Source of the DNA: Myxococcales bacterium
GTDB taxonomy: Bacteria; Myxococcota_A; Bradymonadia; UBA7976; UBA1532
NCBI GenBank assembly: GCA_020633555.1
Contig: JACKDL010000033.1
Location: 1-64,000, forward strand
DNA length: 64,000 nucleotides
Direction of reading: 5' to 3'
Position 1 is the first letter of the stretch. Every line of letters begins with the position of its first letter. Under the pieces are notes generated by a model. It was not told the origin of the DNA. It made no database searches and was given only the letters and a program-made list of their open reading frames with translations. Of this stretch, positions 24,790-33,020 are shown piece after piece. Both the position numbers and the translations under genes were made by a program.

Positions 24790-27249
24790 ATGCGAGGGGT
24801 AGGTTTCTTCGTCCTGGGGGCGCTCGCCCTCGTCGCTGCGCCGGCCTGGGGGTTGCCGGACCAGATCGATCAACAGGGGTACCTGGTGGACGCCCAGGGC
24901 TTCCCGGTGCAAGGCCCGGTGAACCTGGAGGTCCGCTTGTACGCCGACGCGGTGGGGGGCGCGGCGCTGTTCCGTGAGCTGCACGCCCGCGTGGAGCTCT
25001 TTGACGGGCTCTACGACATCCACGTCGGCGCGGTGGAGGCGCTGGATCCGGCCCTGTTCCGCCGGCCGACGCTCTACATGGGCGTCTCGGTGGACGGCGG
25101 CGCCGAGCTGGCCCCGCGGATCCCGCTGACCAAGGTGCCGGCAGCCTTCAGCGCCAACCAGGCCGAGAACGCCGTGGGCCACATCACGCCCCTGAGCGTC
25201 ACCATCCCCGGGGTGGGGCAGGTGATCGACGCCGGCGGCCGTTGGGTGGGCGATCCCACCGGGCTGCGCGGCCCTGAGGGGCCCGCCGGGCCTGCCGGGC
25301 CGCGGGGGCCGGCCGGACCGGCCGGGCCCGCCGGGGGCGACGCCGATCCCGCCGCGGTGGTGCCGCTGGTGGTGGCGGCGCTGCAGGCCAACCCGGCGGC
25401 CATGCCCTACATCCGCGACGACGTGGCCGACGGCAAGGCGGGCGATCTGCTGATGGCGGGGGGTGATCTGCTGATGGACGGCGGCAACGTCACCCTGTCC
25501 ACCGGGCAGGTGGTGCTGGCCGCCGGCGCCGTGCGCAACGGCGTGCTGCTGAACAACCACAACCTCATCGGCGCGAACACCATGACCTTCGCCGATCCCG
25601 GCCCGGACGGGGCGCTGCTGTGGAGCGGCACCCAGGCGCGGATCTTCGTGGCGCCCCCCGACAACGCCAACACCGACGGGGCCCTGCGCCTGGTGAACGA
25701 CGACGGCATCCGCCTGGAGAGCGGCGTGGTGGCCACCGGCAAGGTCGAGGTGCAGGGCACCCTGGGCGTGGGCACCGACAGCCCGGCCACCCGCGCCGAG
25801 ATCCGCGACGACTCGGCCCAGGAGACGGGCCTGACCGTGCGCAACTGGCGGGCGGGCACCAACACTCGGCCGTTCCTGCAGCTCATGGGCCTGACCACGG
25901 GCAACCAGGGGGCGCGCGCCCTGCTGCAGCTCGTCACCGGGGCCGACGCGGGCGGGGCCGACGGGAGCAACGACGGCGGCCTGCAGGTGGTGGTCTCCTC
26001 GGGCGGGGCGGGCGCGCTGCGTACGGCCATGACCGTGCAACACGACGGCGACGTGGGCGTGGGCAGCGCCGCTCCGCTGGGCAAGCTGCATGTGGCCGGC
26101 GCCGACAGCCGGCGCAACCCGCTGGTGATCAGCTCGTCCTCGCCCGGCCTCTACCTGCACGACACCGAGTCGCTGAACGGGGCGCTGCGCTACGCCAGCT
26201 TCGCCATCGAGGCCGACGGCTCGAAGCTGTTCATGGGCTCGCGGGCGGCGGCGCAGGCAGCCACCATGGGCGTCGGCAGCCGCCAGTTCACCCTGACTGA
26301 GGCCGGCAACGTGGGCGTGGGCGAGACCACCCCCACCCAGAAGCTGGTGGTGCGCGGCGACACCCTCATCGACGGCGATCTGACCGTCACGGGCGACATC
26401 AAGCACACCGGGCCCACCGCGGCGGCGCGCTACGTCGGCCGGGTGGCGGCGAACGCCCTGCAGGCTCGCGAGCGCGAGATCGCCAACTTCACTGTCAACG
26501 ACCACCACTGGTCGTCCAGCAACGGCTTCTTCGTCGAGGCGTACTCCCGCTACTACGACTCCGGCTACGTGCGCTTCTACGTGGAGCTGGGCTACCGCTC
26601 GAAGGAGGTCCGCAAGATCGAGGCCCGCGGTGACCTGGCCACGCGCTTCGGGCTGCGGATGGTGGAAGACGGCGTGGTGGGCGACCGCGGCGGTCACCCC
26701 GAGCGGCGCTTCCGCCTCTACGCACAGGCCGACTACTACTCCCAGTGGGAGGTGTTCGTTCGCACCGCCAGCATGACCATCACCGAAGGTGACGTGACTC
26801 AAGACGGTCTGCTGGGGTTGAAGCCCGGCTCGGGCCATCAGGACGTGGGCGGCCTGGACAACAACGCCCGCCTGAACAGCATGGAGGGCGATCTGGAGGT
26901 CACCGGCGACATCCGCTACGAGGGCGCCAGGCGGCAGGCGGCGCGGGCGGTTTGCTACAGCGCTCTGGCCGGCAACAACGACCACTCCATCATCATGGTG
27001 CCGCTGCCCAACCAGAACGCTGACCTGGACGCCGTGTGCCAGAGCAACATCAACGGCGGCTGGTACGCGGGCGGGGTGGCGAAGGCCAACTACTTCCACC
27101 AGGACTGCGGCGACCTGGACAACACCAGCTACGGCGGCGGCTACACCAGCTACGTCACCGAGGGGTACTTCGAGAGCCACCGGGGCAACTACCCGAGCTG
27201 TGGGCCGAGCAACGCGTTCGTCTGCTGCTCGCCGCAGTTCCCGAACTGA
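24790..27249 (+). CDS. Secreted fibre-like protein with collagen-like repeat
   Basis: 819 residues from ATG 24790, with GGAGGGG upstream. It has a signal peptide (GFFVLGALALVAAPAWG), an N-terminal Ig-like or adhesin domain (YLVDAQGFPVQGPVNLEVRLY), then a collagen-like Gly-X-Y run at residues ~158-186 (GLRGPEGPAGPAGPRGPAG). The middle has phage tail-fibre-like repeats (LGVGTDSPATRAEIRDDS, GVGSAAPLGKLHVAGADSR, VGVGETTPTQKLVVRGD). The C-terminal ~110 residues hold six or more Cys (CYSA, CQSN, DCGDLD, SCGPSNAFVCC). Probably a trimeric surface fibre with a Cys-rich tip. The TSP3 lipoprotein gene follows at once. Confidence 0.75.
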   Translation: MRGVGFFVLGALALVAAPAWGLPDQIDQQGYLVDAQGFPVQGPVNLEVRLYADAVGGAALFRELHARVELFDGLYDIHVGAVEALDPALFRRPTLYMGVSVDGGAELAPRIPLTKVPAAFSANQAENAVGHITPLSVTIPGVGQVIDAGGRWVGDPTGLRGPEGPAGPAGPRGPAGPAGPAGGDADPAAVVPLVVAALQANPAAMPYIRDDVADGKAGDLLMAGGDLLMDGGNVTLSTGQVVLAAGAVRNGVLLNNHNLIGANTMTFADPGPDGALLWSGTQARIFVAPPDNANTDGALRLVNDDGIRLESGVVATGKVEVQGTLGVGTDSPATRAEIRDDSAQETGLTVRNWRAGTNTRPFLQLMGLTTGNQGARALLQLVTGADAGGADGSNDGGLQVVVSSGGAGALRTAMTVQHDGDVGVGSAAPLGKLHVAGADSRRNPLVISSSSPGLYLHDTESLNGALRYASFAIEADGSKLFMGSRAAAQAATMGVGSRQFTLTEAGNVGVGETTPTQKLVVRGDTLIDGDLTVTGDIKHTGPTAAARYVGRVAANALQAREREIANFTVNDHHWSSSNGFFVEAYSRYYDSGYVRFYVELGYRSKEVRKIEARGDLATRFGLRMVEDGVVGDRGGHPERRFRLYAQADYYSQWEVFVRTASMTITEGDVTQDGLLGLKPGSGHQDVGGLDNNARLNSMEGDLEVTGDIRYEGARRQAARAVCYSALAGNNDHSIIMVPLPNQNADLDAVCQSNINGGWYAGGVAKANYFHQDCGDLDNTSYGGGYTSYVTEGYFESHRGNYPSCGPSNAFVCCSPQFPN

Positions 27250-27262
27250 CATGGAGCGGCGA

Positions 27263-28396
27263 ATGCGACAGCGGATGATGGGTCGGCGGATGGCGCTTGG
27301 GGTGCTGGCGGCGGCGCTGAGCTTGGGGCCGGTGGCCTGCGACGGCGAAGAGGCGGCCGCGCCGGACATGGTGGGCGGGGCGGGCGGAGGCGCCGCCGGC
27401 GCAGGTGGCGGCGCGGGCGGTGCCGGCGGCGGGGCGGGCGGTGCCGGTGGCGCCGCGGCCGACATGGGCGCTGGGGGCGCGGGCGGCCAGGGGAATCCAG
27501 ACGCCGGGGCCGGAGGCGCGGGGGGCCAGGTGGCCGACGCGGCGCCGCCGGCCGATCTGGGCCCGACCCCTGATGAGGGGCCCATCCAGCTCGAGGACAT
27601 GGCGCCTCCGCCGGTGGATCAGGACGAGGACGGCATCCCCGACGCCCGCGACAACTGCCCCGAGCGGTTCAACCCCGATCAGGCCGACGCCGACGGCGAC
27701 GGCATGGGCGACGCCTGCGAGGCCATGGACGCCGGGGTGGACCAGGGCATCGGCCCTGACGGCGACGGCGATGGGGTGCCCGATCACACCGACAACTGCG
27801 TGGCGGTGGCGAACCGCGACCAGGCGGACGCCGACGGCGATGGCCTGGGCGACCTGTGTGACAACTGCGCGGGCACGGCCAACGGGCTGCAGGACGACCT
27901 GGACGGCGACGGCCTGGGGGACGCCTGCGACAACTGCCCCGACGACGCCAACGCCGATCAGGCGGACGCCGACGGCGACGGCCTGGGTGACGCCTGTGAC
28001 GATCCCGGCCCGGCTGGCGACCAGGACGGCGACGGCGTGCCCGACAACCGCGACGTGTGCCCGGAGGTGCCCGACGCCGATCAGCGCGACGACGACGGCG
28101 ACGGCCTCGGCGACGCCTGCGACAACTGCCCCTTCGTGCCCAACCCCGAGCAGACGGACGTGAACCGCAACGGCCTGGGGGACGCCTGCGAGGCGCCCAT
28201 GGGCGACGATCGGGACGGTGACGGGATCCCCGACGCCAACGACATCTGCCCGGCGGTGCCCGATCCCGACCAGTTCGACGGCGATCGCGATGGGGTGGGG
28301 GACTTGTGCGACAACTGCCGCTTCCAAGCGAACGCGGATCAGGCGGACGCCGACGGCAACGGGGTGGGCGACGTCTGCGACATGCCACCCCCCTGA
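27263..28396 (+). CDS. Thrombospondin type 3 repeat lipoprotein
   Basis: 377 residues from ATG 27263, preferred because GGAG sits six bases upstream; ATG 27251 (four residues longer) is possible. Lipobox GPVAC (Cys26), then a Gly/Ala-rich linker of ~80 residues, then about seven to eight Ca-binding TSP3 repeats of the form DxDxDGxxDxxDNC (for example DQDEDGIPDARDNCPERFNPDQ-ADADGDGMGDAC). Such repeats form rigid calcium-loaded rods on the cell surface. It directly follows the fibre gene with a gap of a dozen bases and probably belongs to the same surface structure. Confidence 0.85.
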   Translation: MRQRMMGRRMALGVLAAALSLGPVACDGEEAAAPDMVGGAGGGAAGAGGGAGGAGGGAGGAGGAAADMGAGGAGGQGNPDAGAGGAGGQVADAAPPADLGPTPDEGPIQLEDMAPPPVDQDEDGIPDARDNCPERFNPDQADADGDGMGDACEAMDAGVDQGIGPDGDGDGVPDHTDNCVAVANRDQADADGDGLGDLCDNCAGTANGLQDDLDGDGLGDACDNCPDDANADQADADGDGLGDACDDPGPAGDQDGDGVPDNRDVCPEVPDADQRDDDGDGLGDACDNCPFVPNPEQTDVNRNGLGDACEAPMGDDRDGDGIPDANDICPAVPDPDQFDGDRDGVGDLCDNCRFQANADQADADGNGVGDVCDMPPP

Positions 28397-28432
28397 GCGG
28401 GGGCGCTCACCCTCGCAGGCCGGGCCCGCTCA
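28394..28432. terminator. Inverted repeat between convergent genes
   Basis: TGAGCGGG (28394-28401) and CCCGCTCA (28425-28432) are perfect complements separated by 23 bases, and each arm contains the stop codon of one of the converging genes (TSP3 protein and hisS). No T-run follows, so the terminator role is uncertain. Confidence 0.3.
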
Positions 28433-29755
28433 GCGGCGCAGCACGCGGGGGTGCAGATCCTCGGCCGGGGGCTGCCAGGTGTCGGCGGTGGCCTCCACCT
28501 GCTCCCCGCTGCGGATGTCCTTCACCGTGTCGGCGGCGCCGGCGTCGCCGCAGAACCACACGAAGGGGATGCCCTTCGAGTCCGCGTACTTGATCTGCTT
28601 GCCGTACTTCTGGGGGCGGTCGAAGACCTCGCAGGCGATGCCGCGGGCCCGCAGGGCGCTGGCGGCCACCTGGGCGGCCGCGCGCCGCTCGTCGTTGTCC
28701 AGGGCCACCAGCACGCAGGTGGGGGTCTGGCGGCTGGCCACCAGGCTGTCCTGGGCAAAGGCCTGCCCCAGCAGCCGCGAGATGCCGATGCTGACGCCCA
28801 CGCCGGGCAGCTTCGCCTTGCCGCCCATGGCCGCCAGGTTGTCGTAGCGCCCGCCGCTGCACACGGCGCCCAGGCCGGGTTCGTCGTCCAGCAGCCCCTC
28901 GTAGACGGTGCCCGTGTAGTAGTCCAGCCCGCGGGCGATGTGCAGATCGGCCACCACCGACCCCGCCGGCAGATCGGCGCAGGCCCGCAGCACGAAGCCC
29001 AGCTCGTCCAAGCCCTCGTCCAGGATGGGGTGGCTGACGCCCAGCGCGCGGATGGCCTCGACGACGCCCTCGTCGGCGCCGCGGATCTCACCGGCGGCCA
29101 GCACCGTGTCGATGGCGCCGGGGGCCAGGCCCAGCTCGGCCAGCTCCTCGCGCACCTTCTCGGGGCCGATCTTGTCGAGCTTGTCCACGGTGCGCAGCAC
29201 CGGGACCACGTCCTCGACGCCCAGCGCCCGGTAGATCCCCTCGAGGACCTTGCGGTTGTTGATGTGGATGGTCACCGCGCCCACCGGCAGGGCGCCCATG
29301 ACGCTGTGCAGCACCCGCACCATGTCGGCGTCGTGCTGGATGGACAGGGTCTCCTGCCCGATGACGTCGATGTCGGCCTGGTAGAACTCGCGGTAGCGGC
29401 CCTTCTGCGGCCGCTCACCCCGCCACACCTTCTGGATCTGGTAGCGCTTGAAGGGGAAGGCCAGCTTCCCGCGGTGCTGCGCCACGTAGCGGGCGAAGGG
29501 CACGGTGAGGTCGAAGTGCAGCCCCAGCCCCTTGTCGCCCTCCCCCTCGTCGGCGTGCAGCCGACTCAGCACGTAGATCTCCTTGTCGGTGGCGCCCTTC
29601 TGGGTCAGCACCTCCAGCGGCTCCACCGCGCGGGTCTCGATGGGCGCGAAGCCGAAGAGCTCAAACTGCCGGCGCAGGGTGTCCAGCAGGGCCTGCTCGA
29701 CGATGCGCTGCTCGGGCAGCCACTCGGGGAAGCCGCTCAGGGGGCCGGTCTTCAT
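28430..29755 (-). CDS. hisS: Histidine-tRNA ligase
   Basis: 441 residues from ATG 29755, with GGAG upstream; ATG 29770 would add five. Class II synthetase motifs are clear: motif 2 QIQKVWRGERPQKGRYREFY, the histidine-specific GLDYYTGTVYE, and motif 3 GVGVSIGISRLLG. The N-terminal LTQKGATDKEIYVLSR segment and the C-terminal anticodon-binding domain (ARGIACEVFDRPQKYGKQIKYAD) are of usual size. It charges tRNA-His with histidine in the cytoplasm. The minus-strand membrane protein gene lies 57 bases upstream and may share its transcript. Confidence 0.93.
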   Translation of the reverse strand: MKTGPLSGFPEWLPEQRIVEQALLDTLRRQFELFGFAPIETRAVEPLEVLTQKGATDKEIYVLSRLHADEGEGDKGLGLHFDLTVPFARYVAQHRGKLAFPFKRYQIQKVWRGERPQKGRYREFYQADIDVIGQETLSIQHDADMVRVLHSVMGALPVGAVTIHINNRKVLEGIYRALGVEDVVPVLRTVDKLDKIGPEKVREELAELGLAPGAIDTVLAAGEIRGADEGVVEAIRALGVSHPILDEGLDELGFVLRACADLPAGSVVADLHIARGLDYYTGTVYEGLLDDEPGLGAVCSGGRYDNLAAMGGKAKLPGVGVSIGISRLLGQAFAQDSLVASRQTPTCVLVALDNDERRAAAQVAASALRARGIACEVFDRPQKYGKQIKYADSKGIPFVWFCGDAGAADTVKDIRSGEQVEATADTWQPPAEDLHPRVLRR

Positions 29756-29812
29756 GGGTCGGGGCTCCATCGGTCCGCGGGAAATCGGCGCGCAGCCTAC
29801 CAGACCCCGCCG

Positions 29813-30337
29813 TCAATGCCAGGGCGAGAGCTGGACGAACAGTCGCCGGATCCCGCGCACGGGGCGGGCGGCGCCAGGGCCTTGGTCCTCGGGGCTGCCG
29901 TGCCAGCGCAGCGTGGCGCCGGCGTGGCCGAGCAGCCGGTGGATCTTCACCGACGCGTAGCCCAGGGCCGTGCCGGTGAGCACGGTCAGCCGGGCCAGAT
30001 CGGCGTCGGTCAGGCCGTCCTGGGCCAAGGTCAGGCGGGCACCCTCGGCGTCGGGGTGCACGGACAGCCGGAAGATGTTGGGCGGCCGGCGGGCCACCAC
30101 CGTCTGGCCGGCTTCGCCCGCGACGACCTCCACCACCACCATGTCGGCCCGGGGCAGCCCGGCGCGCAGGGCGGCCACCACGGCGTCGGCGTCCAAGCCG
30201 CTGATCCGGGCAAACCGGGGCAGGCGGAAGCGGGTGACGAAGGGCAGGAAGAGCAGCAGGAGCAGCAGCGCCGACAGCAGGATCCCGATGAGGAACAGCG
30301 CGGCCTCGCCCAGCTCGGGGGTCATGGAGGTGTTCAT
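29813..30337 (-). CDS. Membrane-anchored protein, unknown function
   Basis: 174 residues from ATG 30337. One strong N-terminal membrane segment (residues ~11-32, Leu-rich LIGILLSALLLLLLFLPFV) is followed by a soluble alpha/beta domain of ~130 residues (LPRADMVVVEVVAGEAGQTVVARR, IFRLSVHPDAEGARLTLAQDGLTDADLARL). No motif recognised. Divergent from the Pro-rich envelope protein gene with a 117-bp gap. Confidence 0.65.
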   Translation of the reverse strand: MNTSMTPELGEAALFLIGILLSALLLLLLFLPFVTRFRLPRFARISGLDADAVVAALRAGLPRADMVVVEVVAGEAGQTVVARRPPNIFRLSVHPDAEGARLTLAQDGLTDADLARLTVLTGTALGYASVKIHRLLGHAGATLRWHGSPEDQGPGAARPVRGIRRLFVQLSPWH

Positions 30338-30441
30338 GGCGGCGCACCATACCGGCGCGCCGGGGAAAAGAGCAGGGCCCCGCGGGCCCACCGCCCTGAG
30401 AAAAATGCAGGTGCGCTGATCAGCGGGGGGCTCGGCCGACA

Positions 30442-30447
30442 TATAAC
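30442..30447 (+). promoter_or_regulatory. Possible -10 element (TATAAC) very close to a GTG start
   Basis: TATAAC stands out in GC-rich sequence eight bases before the GTG at 30455. If used, transcription would begin almost on the start codon, giving a leaderless mRNA. No good -35 is visible. A GGGCCC-CGC-GGGCCC palindrome lies at 30375-30389 in the same gap. Confidence 0.25.
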
Positions 30448-30454
30448 CGTCGAT

Positions 30455-31579
30455 GTGCGCGCCCACCCCATCGCTCTGCTGGCCCTGCTGGGGCCGCTGC
30501 CCCTGGCCGCCCAGCCGGCCCGCCCGGTGACGGTGGTGGTCTGTGTGGCGGGCGATCCCGCGCCAGAGGCCCTGGCGGCCCGGGCCCTGGAGCCGGGCCT
30601 GGGTGGGGCCCGGGTCGAGGTGGTGGGCGACGCGCACTGCCCCACCGCCGAGCATGTGGGCCGCTTCCATGTGGAGGGCGGGCGGGCCCGCTTTCGCCTC
30701 CAGGCGCCGGGGGGGGTGGTGCTGCACCGGGCGGTGGCGGGCCTGACCAGCGCCGCGCAGCCGCTCACCGAGCTGGCCGCGGCAGGGCAGCTCTCGACCT
30801 TCGGCGTGCAGCTCTACGGCTTGCTGCTGGAGGCCCGCGTCGAAGCCCAGGCGGCCCGCGCGCCGGCGACACCGGCCCGCCCAACCCACGCGCGCCCGCC
30901 GCGCCGGCCTGCACCGGGGCGCCGAGTCCCGACCGCGCGGGCGCCCGCTGTGCCTGAGCTGCCCGTCCGCCGGCCTCCGCCGCCAGAGCCCCCGGTGGCC
31001 CGCCCGCCGCCGCCCCCCGAGCCCGCCGTGGCCCCCCCGCCTTCGCCGCCGCCGGCGGTCATCACCGCCCCCACCCGCCCCCCGGACCCGGCCCCAGGCC
31101 CGCTCCGGTGGGCGCTCGAGGCCTGGGCCGGCGCTCGGGTACGCCCCGCCGGTTGGGCCCCGCAGGTGGGGCTGGCCGTGGGCCCCGGCGCCTGGCGGCT
31201 GGTGGTCGAGGGCGAGCCGCCCGTGGACGGGACCTGGCAGGCGTTGCCCGTCCGGCGTGCCGCCGCCGGCGCGCTGTTGGCCTGGCAGCCGCGCTGGGCC
31301 CTTGGGGCCTGGGGGCACGCCGGCCCCATCCTGGCGGGTGGCGCCGAGGGGCTGTGGATCGGGCGCCGGGACGTGCCCGATCCGGGTGGCTTCGGGCTCC
31401 AGCCCGTGGCGGCGGTGGGCGCACAGGTTCATGGCTCGGTGGGGCCTGTGACCTTGGGTCTGCGCGGCGACGGGCGGCTGGCCTGGCCCGCCTGGGAAGG
31501 CCGCGCCGCTGGCGGCCCGCTGGCGGCCGTGTCGCCTTGGAGCCTGGGGCTCGCTCTTGCGATCGGGTGGGCGCCGTGA
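30455..31579 (+). CDS. Pro-rich envelope protein, first gene of sigma factor operon
   Basis: 374 residues from GTG 30455, starting with a signal peptide (HPIALLALLGPLPLAAQ). Residues ~25-125 form a small alpha/beta domain (VTVVVCVAGDPAPEALAARAL; VLHRAVAGLTS). Then comes a Pro/Arg-rich segment of ~80 residues (EPPVARPPPPPEPAVAPPPS), likely spanning the periplasm or cell wall. The last ~150 residues look like short beta strands ending in SLGLALAIGWAP, as in an outer-membrane barrel. Its stop overlaps the sigma factor start (GTGA). Confidence 0.6.
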   Translation: MRAHPIALLALLGPLPLAAQPARPVTVVVCVAGDPAPEALAARALEPGLGGARVEVVGDAHCPTAEHVGRFHVEGGRARFRLQAPGGVVLHRAVAGLTSAAQPLTELAAAGQLSTFGVQLYGLLLEARVEAQAARAPATPARPTHARPPRRPAPGRRVPTARAPAVPELPVRRPPPPEPPVARPPPPPEPAVAPPPSPPPAVITAPTRPPDPAPGPLRWALEAWAGARVRPAGWAPQVGLAVGPGAWRLVVEGEPPVDGTWQALPVRRAAAGALLAWQPRWALGAWGHAGPILAGGAEGLWIGRRDVPDPGGFGLQPVAAVGAQVHGSVGPVTLGLRGDGRLAWPAWEGRAAGGPLAAVSPWSLGLALAIGWAP

Positions 31580-32151
31580 ACGCAGGCGCGGCCATGGCGG
31601 CCGCGGGACAGCCCACCGCGCGCCCGGGGCTGGCGCCCGAGCTGTTCCGCCGCCTGCGGGCCGGTGACGCCCAGGCCTGGGGTCAGCTCTTCCGCGGGTA
31701 CGCGCCGCGCATCTACCGCTGGGCGGTGCTCCGCGGCGTGGCGCCCGGGGACGCCGAGGAGCTGGCGCAGGAGGTGCTCGCGGTGGCCTGGCGGCGCATC
31801 GACCGCTGCCGCGCCCCCGAGGCCCTCACGGCGTGGCTGTACCAGATCACCCGCCGCCAGGTGGCCAACCACCGGCGCAAGGCCTGGTTCCGGCGGGTGT
31901 TCGTCACCGACCGCCCGCCCGAGCGGGCCTTCGTGGCCGAGCCCGAGGGCAGCCTGGCCGCCCGGGCGGTGCTCGCCGGGCTGCCCGGCGACCTGGCCGA
32001 GGTCCTGATCATGCGCGACGTCGAGGGGTACACCCGCGACGAGGTCGCCGCCCTGCTCGGCCTGCCGCCGGGCACGGTGGCCAGCCGGCTGCGCCGCGCG
32101 CGGGCAGCCTTCGAGGCGGCGTGGGCCGCCCGGGAAGGGAGGGGGCCATGA
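31576..32151 (+). CDS. ECF-type RNA polymerase sigma factor
   Basis: 191 residues from GTG 31576 (overlaps the previous stop); ATG 31594 is an alternative. Region 2 reads FRRLRAGDAQAWGQLFRGYA and VAPGDAEELAQEVLAVAWRRI; region 4 has EVLIMRDVEGYTRDEVAALLGLPPGTVASRLRRAR, the helix-turn-helix that reads the -35. It probably directs transcription in response to an envelope signal through the FecR-domain protein encoded directly downstream (ATGA overlap). Confidence 0.92.
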   Translation: MNAGAAMAAAGQPTARPGLAPELFRRLRAGDAQAWGQLFRGYAPRIYRWAVLRGVAPGDAEELAQEVLAVAWRRIDRCRAPEALTAWLYQITRRQVANHRRKAWFRRVFVTDRPPERAFVAEPEGSLAARAVLAGLPGDLAEVLIMRDVEGYTRDEVAALLGLPPGTVASRLRRARAAFEAAWAAREGRGP

Positions 32152-33008
32152 GCGAGCCCGAACGCCACCCCGCGCTCGACGCCTTGGCCCAGGCCGAGGT
32201 GCCCGGGGCGGTGCAGGCCCGCATCGTGGCGGGGGCCCAGGCGCGGGTGGCGCGCCACCGACCCCTGGCGCCGTGGATCGCGGCGGCCATCGCGTCGGGG
32301 GCCGTGGCCGCCAGCGCCCTGGCCCTGTGGGTGGCCCGCCCGGCGCCGGCGGGCGATCCCGCGCCCCAGCCGAGCGTCCAGGCCGTGCCGGGGCACCGGG
32401 TGCTGGCCGAGCCGGGTGCCCGGTGGCAGGTGGTCGAGGCCCTGGGCGACGGCCAGCGGGTTGCGTTGAGCGCGGGCGCCGCCGAGTTTGCCGTGCAGCC
32501 ACTGCGAGGCGACGACGCGTACGTGGTCGAGACCCCGCAGGCGCGGGTGCGGGTGGTGGGCACCCGGTTTCGCGTCGCCGTCGAGGGGGACTGCACCGCG
32601 GTGGCGGTCAGTGAGGGCGTCGTGCAGGTGAGCCGGCTGGACGGCACCGAGCCGGCGTCGCTGACCGCGGGCCAGCAGCGGCGGATCTGCCCCTCGCCGG
32701 CCGCCCAGCCCCCGCGCGCGGGGGTGCTCGGGCCGCCGCCGGGGCAGGCGTGGGTGCAACAGGCGCTGGAGCTCATCGGGCGGGGCGAGCAGCCGGCCCA
32801 GGCCCGCACGCTGATGGAGCGCTACCTGGCGGCCTACCCTGACGGGCCACTCGCCCAAGAGGCGCTGTACTACGCCGCGCGGCTGGCGCTGGAGGCGGGG
32901 GACCGGCCCGCGGCCCTGGCGCGGGCGCGGGCCTTCGTGCAGCGCTTCCCCGACAGCCACCGCACGGCGTGGCTGGAGGGGCGGCTGCCGGAGCTGGGCG
33001 CGGAGTAG
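32148..33008 (+). CDS. FecR-domain membrane protein with TPR-like tail (probable anti-sigma factor)
   Basis: 286 residues from ATG 32148, overlapping the sigma factor stop by four bases. A short cytoplasmic part (1-37) is followed by a membrane segment (LAPWIAAAIASGAVAASALALWVA) and a periplasmic FecR domain (YVVETPQARVRVVGTRFRVAVEGDCTAVAVSEGVVQVS). The C-terminal ~90 residues form TPR-like helices (ALELIGRGEQPAQARTLMERYLAAYPDGPLAQEALYYAARL). This architecture holds a sigma factor at the membrane until signalled. Confidence 0.85.
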   Translation: MSEPERHPALDALAQAEVPGAVQARIVAGAQARVARHRPLAPWIAAAIASGAVAASALALWVARPAPAGDPAPQPSVQAVPGHRVLAEPGARWQVVEALGDGQRVALSAGAAEFAVQPLRGDDAYVVETPQARVRVVGTRFRVAVEGDCTAVAVSEGVVQVSRLDGTEPASLTAGQQRRICPSPAAQPPRAGVLGPPPGQAWVQQALELIGRGEQPAQARTLMERYLAAYPDGPLAQEALYYAARLALEAGDRPAALARARAFVQRFPDSHRTAWLEGRLPELGAE

Positions 33009-33020
33009 CCGCGCGGTCGG

